From Erysipelotrichaceae bacterium UBA4808 (lineage in GTDB: Bacteria > Bacillota_I > Bacilli_A > Erysipelotrichales > Erysipelotrichaceae): a stretch of DNA of 18,322 nt. Made by a program: the position numbers and the translations under genes. The notes beneath the pieces are model-generated. The model was not told where the DNA came from. It made no database searches and worked only from the letters and a program-made list of their open reading frames with translations. This document shows positions 1 to 6,243 of this stretch, in pieces. The stretch spans positions 1 to 18,322 of the forward strand of contig DHGC01000099.1 in the NCBI GenBank assembly GCA_002402585.1, written 5' to 3'. Numbering within the stretch: the stretch's first letter is position 1; every line of letters begins with the position of its first letter.

Positions 1-3
1 ATT

Positions 4-26
4 AAAAAAACGGCGAAAGCCGTTTT
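4..26 (-). terminator. Intrinsic terminator of purA
   Basis: An 8-bp perfect stem (7-14 paired with 19-26) closes a 4-base loop. Read on the minus strand it is followed by a run of T (the A run at 4-10 on the plus strand). The stem begins inside the purA stop codon, so transcription ends immediately after the gene. The plus-strand reading lacks a continuing T run, so I call it one-directional. Confidence 0.85.
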
Positions 27-1308
27 AGATTTTAGGGATACGCATTAGGATTTGTTCGCGTTTTGGACCATTGGAGACCAAACTGATGGGCACATTCAAC
101 ATACGCTCCAAGGCATCCACATAAGCTTTACAGAGCTCAGGCAACTCATCGTAGTTACGGATTTGAGAGATGTCACTCATCCACCCTGGAAAGACTTCAA
201 GGATTGGTTTACTGTTTTCCAAGCGTGTGATGTTTGGGAAATGCTCACGGCGTTTGCCATCGGTTTCATAAGCGACACAGACTGGAATTTCTTCCAAATA
301 ACCGAGGACATCCAAATTGGTCAGAACCAAATGGGTAGCGCCTTGAACTTGGCATCCATAACGGGTTGCGACAACATCAAACCAACCCATGCGACGTGGA
401 CGACCGGTTGTAGCCCCGAATTCACCAGCATCACCACCACGAATGCGGAGTGCTTGTGCTTCTTCACCAAAAATTTCAGAGACAAATGGACCCGCGCCTA
501 CACTACTGGAATAAGCTTTGGTTACGGCATAGACTTCATCGATGTGTTGTGGTAAGCCTGCACCAATCGGACCATAGAACGCCAACGTCGAACTGGAAGT
601 CGAATATGGATAGATACCAAAGTCAGGATCACGAAGCGCACCCAATTGGCCTTCCATGAGAATGACTTTTTTCTCATCCACAGCGGTTTGGAAATACTTG
701 ACCGTATCGTGGACGAACGGTGCGATTTGTTCGCGATAAGCGATCAGCTCCGCAAAAACATCTTCCTTAACTAATGGCTCCGCATGATATAAATGCGTCA
801 AAAGGACATTTTTAGCAGGTAGGATTCTGTCCAATTTAGCATCCAACCAAGCTTCATCAAATAATTCGGAGATTTGAAATCCAATCTTAGCATATTTATC
901 AGAATAGAAAGGTGCGATACCACTCTTGGTCGACCCAAATTGAGCTTTACCTAAACGTTCTTCTTCAAGTTTATCAAAGAGAACATGATAACTCATGACG
1001 ATTTGGGCACGATCTGAAACGATGATCTTCGGCATCGGAACACCTTTTTCCACGATCGCATTCAATTCTTTAATGAAAGCGGGGATATTCAATGCGACGC
1101 CATTGCCAATCACGTTGGTCACATGATTATAGAAAACGCCAGAAGGCAACATATGCAAAGCAAATTTACCATAGTCATTGATGATCGTATGACCGGCATT
1201 GTTTCCACCTTGGAAACGGACAACGATATCGGATTCCTTGGCGAAGACATCGGTAAGTTTACCCTTACCCTCATCGCCCCAATTTGCACCTACCACAGCT
1301 TTGATCAT
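25..1308 (-). CDS. purA: Adenylosuccinate synthetase
   Basis: Catalyses GTP-dependent condensation of IMP with aspartate to adenylosuccinate, the first committed step from IMP to AMP, in the cytoplasm. The 427-residue protein has the usual family length. Seen directly: the N-terminal nucleotide loop GDEGKGK at residues 11-17 with the catalytic Asp12, GGNNAGH ending in the catalytic His40, the FGSTKSGIAP substrate segment, and the TTGRPRRMGW signature in the C-terminal half. The ATG start has a good AAAGGAG site seven bases upstream. The gene lies downstream of the FAD oxidoreductase on the same strand, separated by a hairpin and a possible promoter of its own, so it is probably transcribed alone. 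All key residues are present and nothing suggests degradation. Confidence 0.98.
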   Translation of the reverse strand: MIKAVVGANWGDEGKGKLTDVFAKESDIVVRFQGGNNAGHTIINDYGKFALHMLPSGVFYNHVTNVIGNGVALNIPAFIKELNAIVEKGVPMPKIIVSDRAQIVMSYHVLFDKLEEERLGKAQFGSTKSGIAPFYSDKYAKIGFQISELFDEAWLDAKLDRILPAKNVLLTHLYHAEPLVKEDVFAELIAYREQIAPFVHDTVKYFQTAVDEKKVILMEGQLGALRDPDFGIYPYSTSSSTLAFYGPIGAGLPQHIDEVYAVTKAYSSSVGAGPFVSEIFGEEAQALRIRGGDAGEFGATTGRPRRMGWFDVVATRYGCQVQGATHLVLTNLDVLGYLEEIPVCVAYETDGKRREHFPNITRLENSKPILEVFPGWMSDISQIRNYDELPELCKAYVDALERMLNVPISLVSNGPKREQILMRIPKI

Positions 1309-1321
1309 TTGTTTGCTCCTT

Positions 1322-1351
1322 TACATAAAATAAGGACAGCGTGTGCTGTCC
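1322..1351 (-). terminator. Hairpin between FAD gene and purA (terminator or leader hairpin)
   Basis: A 7-bp perfect stem (1334-1340 with 1345-1351) with a 4-base loop, followed on the minus strand by a T-rich stretch (TTATTTTATG). The simplest reading is the terminator of the upstream FAD oxidoreductase gene. It also lies downstream of the candidate purA promoter at 1366-1394, so it could instead be a leader hairpin of purA. Confidence 0.6.
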
Positions 1352-1365
1352 GTTAGACACTTATA

Positions 1366-1394
1366 AAACTATCAAGAATCCCATTCAATGTCAA
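1366..1394 (-). promoter_or_regulatory. Candidate purA promoter
   Basis: On the minus strand a perfect TTGACA (1394-1389) lies 17 bases before TAGTTT (1371-1366), a weak -10. The -35 overlaps the stop codon of the FAD gene. Spacing is ideal, but the -10 is poor. Confidence 0.4.
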
Positions 1395-2776
1395 TCACTC
1401 GCAAGCTTTTTTAGCAAGTGATCGGCCACATACAAGCCATGGGCTGCGGCTTGGGACAATGAACGTGTGAATCCAGCCCCATCTCCAATCGCATACAGAT
1501 CTTTATACTTCAACAACTCAAAATCTTTGGTATCCGGACGCGCGGAATAATATTTACATTCAACCCCATAGAGTAAGGTATCCATGTTTGCCGTTCCTGG
1601 TGCGATCTTATCTAAAGCGAAGAGTGTCTCGATGATATTGTCGAGCTGACGCTTTGGCATGCACAGTGATAAATCGCCTGCTACTGCGCGCAAGGTTGGT
1701 TGAACCGTATTTTGAGCCAAACGCTTATCATCGGTTCTTCGTCCTTGCAAGAGATCACCTAAACGCTGAACCAAAACCGAACCACCACTAATCAGGTTGC
1801 CCAGATGTGCCACATGGCGTGCATAATCAATCGGATCGTTGAACGGTGTCGTGAACTTAATCGTAGAGAGTAATGCGAAGTTGGAATTATCTGTTTTCTT
1901 GGCTTCTTCCTTGAAGGCATGGCCATTGACCGTCAAGATGTCATTGGTATTCTCCATCACCACATGACCCCGTTCATTGAAACAGAACATGCGGGTGATA
2001 TCCCCATATTGCTTACTTCTGAACCAAATCTTTGGCTCATAAATTATGGATGAGAAATGTTTCCAGACCGCATAGGGGAGCTCGATACGAACGCCGATAT
2101 CGACTTGGTTGCTTATCAGTGAGATATTGTTTTTGTTACACCAAGCACTGAAGAAATGACTGCCAGCACGGCCAACCGCAAAGATGATCGCATTGGCTTG
2201 GAGTTCATGTTCAGCGTTCTTATGTTTATAATGAACGATCTTTTGTTCACCATCCACATCCAAGACTTCTGCTTGGGTGATGATTTGAACCCGTTCTTTG
2301 ATCGTTTCGATGAGTTTGACCATGGTCTTGAAATTCGCATCCGTACCCAAATGCTTAACTTGAGCCTGCTGCATGTGAAGATCGTGTTGAAGACACAATG
2401 TCTTCAGTTCATCCGATGGTTGGAAACGTTCACTGGTCGCTCCATGTTTGATTAAAATCGAATCCGCTTGTTCAATATAGTTGTATACGGTTGGTTTTGG
2501 TAAGAGATCGGTCAACCAGCCACCGTATTCTGTAGAAATGATGTATTTACCATCTGAAAAGGCACCTGCACCCGCTAAACCTTCCATGACACCACAGGTT
2601 GGACAATTGATGCATGAAGGAACCTTACCTTCGATGATTGGGCAAAGACGACGTGTGATGTCTTGTCCCTTTTCTAATAAGATGATCTTCAGCTTAGGAT
2701 TCTTTTCACTTAAGCGGTGGGCAGCCATTAAACCACTGATTCCACCCCCGATAATTATGACATCTACTTTTTTCAT
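1391..2776 (-). CDS. FAD-dependent oxidoreductase of the COG2509 type
   Basis: A soluble flavoprotein of about 461 residues. The N-terminus is a Rossmann dinucleotide-binding fold (VDVIIIGGGISGLMAA) with an acidic residue ending strand two (LLEKG). The C-terminus carries the second FAD motif (YAIGDGAGFTRSLSQAAAHG), where family members bind FAD. Between them lies a cysteine cluster, C-x9-C-x2-C-x2-C (Cys45, 55, 58 and 61 counting from the ATG), leading into GLAGAGAFSDGK, a family signature. The cysteines could bind an iron-sulfur cluster, which is inference. The substrate is unknown. The ATG at 2776 is preferred over the GTG one codon earlier because the GGGAGG site sits seven bases before the ATG. 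The gene diverges from osmC, and their -35 boxes are almost adjacent, so the two could be co-regulated. Confidence 0.85.
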   Translation of the reverse strand: MKKVDVIIIGGGISGLMAAHRLSEKNPKLKIILLEKGQDITRRLCPIIEGKVPSCINCPTCGVMEGLAGAGAFSDGKYIISTEYGGWLTDLLPKPTVYNYIEQADSILIKHGATSERFQPSDELKTLCLQHDLHMQQAQVKHLGTDANFKTMVKLIETIKERVQIITQAEVLDVDGEQKIVHYKHKNAEHELQANAIIFAVGRAGSHFFSAWCNKNNISLISNQVDIGVRIELPYAVWKHFSSIIYEPKIWFRSKQYGDITRMFCFNERGHVVMENTNDILTVNGHAFKEEAKKTDNSNFALLSTIKFTTPFNDPIDYARHVAHLGNLISGGSVLVQRLGDLLQGRRTDDKRLAQNTVQPTLRAVAGDLSLCMPKRQLDNIIETLFALDKIAPGTANMDTLLYGVECKYYSARPDTKDFELLKYKDLYAIGDGAGFTRSLSQAAAHGLYVADHLLKKLASD

Positions 2777-2803
2777 CACGAATCCTCCCGATTAACCATG
2801 CAT

Positions 2804-2832
2804 AGTTTAGCTTAAATTAGAGTATGATTCAA
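2804..2832 (-). promoter_or_regulatory. Candidate promoter of the FAD oxidoreductase
   Basis: On the minus strand TTGAAT (2832-2827), a 17-base spacer, and TAAACT (2809-2804). The -35 lies 7 bp from the oppositely directed osmC -35. The predicted short leader contains the GGGAGG ribosome site at 2789-2784. Confidence 0.5.
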
Positions 2833-2839
2833 TGATGAT

Positions 2840-2868
2840 TTGACAAGCCAAATTGAAAGCACCATAAT
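2840..2868 (+). promoter_or_regulatory. osmC promoter, leaderless geometry
   Basis: Consensus TTGACA (2840-2845), a 17-base spacer, then CATAAT (2863-2868). Only 6 bases separate the -10 from the ATG at 2875, so the expected start of transcription falls at or next to the A of the start codon. No Shine-Dalgarno sequence is present. Confidence 0.75.
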
Positions 2869-2874
2869 ATTGGC

Positions 2875-3282
2875 ATGGGACAACACGTAAGCGCTCATTT
2901 GAGCTTTAAGAAGAATTTTCAAGGGACTTTGCATTTAGCTGAAGGGGAGATTGCCATTGGGGTGAATCCAAGTGAGGCTAAACCTTATGATCTATTACAA
3001 GGAGCTTTGGTTTCCTGTTTGCATTCAACTTTATTGGATATTTTGATCAAGAAACGGATTGAAATAGAAGGTGTCGAATATGAAGTTAAAGGTGAAAAGC
3101 GCGATGATGTGCCCACCATGCTTCAAGAAGTCGTCGTGACGGCTACTTTTGCATCGCACCCCAAAGCCGATCAAATCATTAAATCCATGGAACTTGCGTG
3201 CAAATACTGTTCGGTATACAATACCTTGGCACACGTTGCCAATATGAAAACCGAGGTCATCTTTAAAGAACATGAGCTTTAA
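2875..3282 (+). CDS. OsmC/Ohr family protein
   Basis: A 135-residue cytoplasmic protein of the OsmC/Ohr superfamily. Characterised members reduce organic hydroperoxides with a pair of cysteines and a lipoyl or other dithiol donor. Seen directly: a YDLLQGALVSCLHST segment with the first conserved Cys48 at the start of the central helix, and a YCSVYNTL segment with the second conserved Cys112. An extra cysteine is at 109. Length and cysteine placement fit a single-domain OsmC protein. I cannot separate OsmC, Ohr and YhfA-like subgroups from sequence alone, so no symbol is given. The ATG lies 6 bases after the -10 box, with no ribosome-binding site. The 3' end overlaps ktrB by 11 bp, which suggests co-transcription with potassium uptake genes. 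Confidence 0.88.
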   Translation: MGQHVSAHLSFKKNFQGTLHLAEGEIAIGVNPSEAKPYDLLQGALVSCLHSTLLDILIKKRIEIEGVEYEVKGEKRDDVPTMLQEVVVTATFASHPKADQIIKSMELACKYCSVYNTLAHVANMKTEVIFKEHEL

Positions 3283-4660
3283 AAGAATTAAGCGAAAAAT
3301 CCGATATAAATTAAACCCAGCCCAACAAATAGCATTGAGCTTCGCACTTGTTATTCTCGTTGGGACTTTTTTGTTATCCTTGCCCATAAGCAATAAAATT
3401 GCAGGTACACCTTTGATTGATCACTTGTTCACCGTCGTCTCAGCTGTTTGTGTGACGGGTTTGACCACGGTCATCATTGTGAATCAATACACTCAATTTG
3501 GCTTGTGGGTCATATTGATCATCATTCAGATTGGTGGTCTAGGTCTAATGACCTTGATTGCATTGTTTGTTATTTTCTTATCCGGTAAGTTATCCATATC
3601 GAATCGCTTGGCCTTGAATGAGGCTGTGAATTATTTCGATCTTCATGATTTCAATCATTTCATTCGTTCCATCATGAAATATACCTTGTTTTTTGAAACC
3701 ATTGGTTTCGTCCTCTTATCGTTCCGGTTCATACCGATCTTTGGTGTCAATCAAGGTTTGTTTACAGCTTTATTTACGGCTGTATCCGCATTCTGTAACG
3801 CTGGTTTGGATACACTGGGTGCTGTAAGCCTCCAAGCCTATGTCTCGGATCCTTTAGTTAACTTCACAGTTATGTTTCTAATCGTAGTCGGGGGCTTGGG
3901 CTTCGGTGTTTGGTTTGATATCTCACAAGGCAGCAAGTCGTTGTTGAAGGGTAAATACACCTTGAACTACATCATCAAACATTTCAAGGTTCACACCAAG
4001 ATTGCGATTACCACATCACTAGCCTTGATTGCGACGGGCGCATTGATTATCTTCGTAGCTGAGTATGGAAATCCAACAACCATTGGTCTCTTGTCCTTAC
4101 CGGATAAAATGATGTCATCACTCTTTCAATCTGTGACGACCCGTACAGCGGGTTTTGCCACATTGAATATGGGCTTGATGAAGAGTGCGAGTTTGTTTGT
4201 CATCATGATCTTGATGTTCATCGGGGGATCCCCAGGTGGTACAGCAGGGGGGATCAAAACGACAACCTTTGCGATCATGATTCTGATGATCACCGCCGAA
4301 TTACGCGGACAAAAAGAATTGATTGTCTTCAATCGTAGGATACCACGTGAACACTTCAGGAAAGCGTTCGTTGTTGCATTTATGTTATTGGCGACGGTGA
4401 CCTTGGGCATCATCTTCTTGAATCTGACGGAATCGTTCGATTTCTTGTCCATCAGTTTTGAAGCGGTATCTGCAATCGCAACCGTTGGATTGTCGATGGG
4501 CATCACTTCGGGCTTGAGTTCTGTAGGCAAAGTGATTATCATTCTATTGATGTATTTAGGACGTATTGGACCTTTAACCCTGATGTTGTCGGTCAATCGC
4601 AGTGGTCTAAGGAAAGGACATGAATTGAGTTATCCCGTTGGGGATATCTTGATTGGTTAA
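3272..4660 (+). CDS. ktrB: Potassium uptake channel subunit, TrkH/KtrB family
   Basis: The membrane pore subunit of a Ktr-type potassium uptake system, 462 residues, strongly hydrophobic along its length. The family has four repeated membrane-pore-membrane units. All four selectivity-filter glycines can be placed: VCVTGLTT (Gly63), FCNAGLDT (Gly178), TRTAGFAT (Gly294) and IATVGLSM (Gly406). The glycine-rich intramembrane gate loop GGSPGGTAGGIKTTT lies at about 318-332 after the third pore. The short N-terminus and the following RCK-domain gene favour KtrB over TrkH. The start codon lies inside the end of osmC (11-bp overlap), with only a weak AAAGAA upstream, so translational coupling is likely. 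The downstream ktrA begins within or directly after its stop. Confidence 0.95.
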   Translation: MSFKRIKRKIRYKLNPAQQIALSFALVILVGTFLLSLPISNKIAGTPLIDHLFTVVSAVCVTGLTTVIIVNQYTQFGLWVILIIIQIGGLGLMTLIALFVIFLSGKLSISNRLALNEAVNYFDLHDFNHFIRSIMKYTLFFETIGFVLLSFRFIPIFGVNQGLFTALFTAVSAFCNAGLDTLGAVSLQAYVSDPLVNFTVMFLIVVGGLGFGVWFDISQGSKSLLKGKYTLNYIIKHFKVHTKIAITTSLALIATGALIIFVAEYGNPTTIGLLSLPDKMMSSLFQSVTTRTAGFATLNMGLMKSASLFVIMILMFIGGSPGGTAGGIKTTTFAIMILMITAELRGQKELIVFNRRIPREHFRKAFVVAFMLLATVTLGIIFLNLTESFDFLSISFEAVSAIATVGLSMGITSGLSSVGKVIIILLMYLGRIGPLTLMLSVNRSGLRKGHELSYPVGDILIG

Positions 4661-4664
4661 AAAC

Positions 4665-5333
4665 ATGAAACGTAAATCATTTGCTATTCTTGGCTTAGGG
4701 ATCTTTGGATCGACGATGGCCAAGACATTAAGTGAATATGGATATGATGTCATTGGCATCGATACGGATATTTCCTGTGTCGATCGTGTCAGTGATTTCG
4801 TCACGCAAGCCGTTCAAGCGGATTTTACCGATATCGATCAACTGCGTTCCATTGGAGTCGAAGATGTGGATGTGGCCGTCATTGCGACCGGTAGTAAACT
4901 TGAAGCATCGGTCATGGCCGTTTTGCATCTCAAAGAGTTGGGTGTGCCTTTCATCATGGCCAAAGCCAAAAATAAAGTATACATGCAGATTCTATTGAAA
5001 GTAGGGGCAGATCGTGTCGTACGTCCTGAAAAAGAAATGGGTGAACGTGTTGCGAAGTCTTTGATGAGTCAAAACATCATCGATATGGTCGACATCGATG
5101 AAGACTATTCCATGATGGAATTATCCGCTCCTCATGATTGGGTTGGGAAATCACTGATCAAGCTCGATTTACGTGCTAAATTTGGTGTCAATGTGTTGGG
5201 TGTTCGTGAAACGCCGAATTCAAAATTGAACTTTGGAATCACAGCAGATTATGTGATTCATCAAGAAGATACTCTGCTTGTGATCGTGGATAATGACAAG
5301 TTTGAAGAACTTGAGTATCAAGGAAAGATTTAG
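4665..5333 (+). CDS. ktrA: Potassium uptake regulatory subunit, RCK domain
   Basis: The cytoplasmic nucleotide-gated regulator that forms a ring under the KtrB pore. From the ATG at 4665 the protein is 222 residues. The N-terminal RCK Rossmann domain shows GLGIFG (glycines 10, 12 and 15) and an acidic residue after strand two (VIGIDTD), the usual NAD/ATP-binding layout. The C-terminal half (about 140-222) matches the RCK_C ligand-binding domain. A TTG at 4653 in the same frame would add four residues and overlap the ktrB stop. It has a GGGGA site 8 bases upstream, so it is a real alternative. The ATG is preferred because its protein start aligns better with the family. A terminator directly follows the stop. 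Confidence 0.95.
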   Translation: MKRKSFAILGLGIFGSTMAKTLSEYGYDVIGIDTDISCVDRVSDFVTQAVQADFTDIDQLRSIGVEDVDVAVIATGSKLEASVMAVLHLKELGVPFIMAKAKNKVYMQILLKVGADRVVRPEKEMGERVAKSLMSQNIIDMVDIDEDYSMMELSAPHDWVGKSLIKLDLRAKFGVNVLGVRETPNSKLNFGITADYVIHQEDTLLVIVDNDKFEELEYQGKI

Positions 5334-5356
5334 AACAGATTTATCTGTTCTTTTTT
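5332..5356 (+). terminator. Terminator of the osmC-ktrB-ktrA unit
   Basis: An 8-bp perfect stem (5332-5339 with 5344-5351), a TTTA loop, and a following T run to 5356. The stem starts within the ktrA stop codon. Confidence 0.9.
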
Positions 5357-5366
5357 AATGCATTGG

Positions 5367-5395
5367 TTGCTCATTTAGGGTGGCGGCTTTATAAT
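5367..5395 (+). promoter_or_regulatory. Arginase promoter, leaderless geometry
   Basis: TTGCTC (5367-5372), a 17-base spacer, then a perfect TATAAT (5390-5395). Seven bases then precede the ATG at 5403, so transcription is expected to begin at the start codon. The only purine-rich run upstream (5378-5383) lies about 20 bases from the ATG, upstream of the -10. Confidence 0.75.
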
Positions 5396-5402
5396 TACTG
5401 TT

Positions 5403-6242
5403 ATGAAAACAATACGCAAAATCGGAGTCGTCCTCAAAGAAGGGTGTGACATTGAAGGGGGTCAATTCGCCATTGATGCACTTCAGAAGCACATTACGAT
5501 GGATGATGTCGTCCGTTTAGATGAGAAGCTTATAAAAGATCAAAATCCACTTTACTTAGATGCGGTCGTTGATTTGAATGAGCGTCTCAAGGCAAGTGTC
5601 AAAGAAGCTCATGATCAAGGTGAATTTCCTTTGGTATTTGGTGGTGACCATGCTTTAGCCATCGGTTCGATCACAGGTGTCGCACAAAAAGAGCATGCTG
5701 TTTTATGGATTGATGCGCATGGTGATTGCAATACAGAGGAATCCAGTGATTCAAAACGTATCCATGGCATGCCTTTGGCAGTGGTCCAAGGTTATGGGCA
5801 TCCTTCGCTTACGTATTTAGTCGATCGTCCGATTGAAGCTAAGAACATCTTATTGGTGGGTATCCGTTCCTTGGATGATGCGGAAGAAGCCCTCATGAAA
5901 CAGTGGGGGGTTCGTTGGTTAACGATGGAAGATATCCGCAGACAAGGACTTGAATGGATGCAAAGAGAAGTCATGGTCTTTGCGAAACAAGCTAAACATC
6001 TGCATGTCTCATTTGATTGTGATAGTATGGACCCCATGCACTTTCCAGGTGTGAATACACCAGTACGCGGCGGCTTTGTATCCCATGAAATCCTTCCTTT
6101 ACTTGAAAATGTCTTAAGTCTCGATACGATCAGCTCAATGGATATCGTTGAATTCAATCCAACACGAGATCCGAATTTTGGTACGATGAACCTAATTCTT
6201 ACAATCACCAAACTTTTGGAAACACAAGTCAGGAGGAACTAA
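5403..6242 (+). CDS. rocF: Arginase
   Basis: Hydrolyses L-arginine to ornithine and urea in the cytoplasm, using a two-manganese centre. The 279-residue length is near that of bacterial arginases. All metal ligands are visible: His83 in GGDHA, Asp104/His106/Asp108 in DAHGD, and Asp205/Asp207 in SFDCDSMDP. The second-shell His121 in HGMP and Glu250 in the EFNP motif are also present. The N-T-(x)n-S-x-H pattern after DAHGD is more like arginase than agmatinase, but substrate should be treated as likely rather than proven. The start has no Shine-Dalgarno site and lies 7 bases after a TATAAT box. The gene ends one base before glpK, whose ribosome site is inside its last codons, so the two are co-transcribed, an unusual partnership. 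Confidence 0.9.
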   Translation: MKTIRKIGVVLKEGCDIEGGQFAIDALQKHITMDDVVRLDEKLIKDQNPLYLDAVVDLNERLKASVKEAHDQGEFPLVFGGDHALAIGSITGVAQKEHAVLWIDAHGDCNTEESSDSKRIHGMPLAVVQGYGHPSLTYLVDRPIEAKNILLVGIRSLDDAEEALMKQWGVRWLTMEDIRRQGLEWMQREVMVFAKQAKHLHVSFDCDSMDPMHFPGVNTPVRGGFVSHEILPLLENVLSLDTISSMDIVEFNPTRDPNFGTMNLILTITKLLETQVRRN

Positions 6243-6243
6243 A

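Noticed and set aside
52..659. Plus-strand open frames opposite purA
   Set aside because: They are antisense shadows of a fully conserved purA frame, with no ribosome sites or recognisable motifs.
1334..1351. Purine riboswitch upstream of purA
   Set aside because: Only a single short hairpin is present; the three-way junction and conserved loops of the purine aptamer are not visible in the short leader.
2829..2843. Possible operator palindrome TCAA-7-TTGA between the FAD gene and osmC
   Set aside because: The symmetry is explained by the two opposed -35 boxes; only four bases match on each side.
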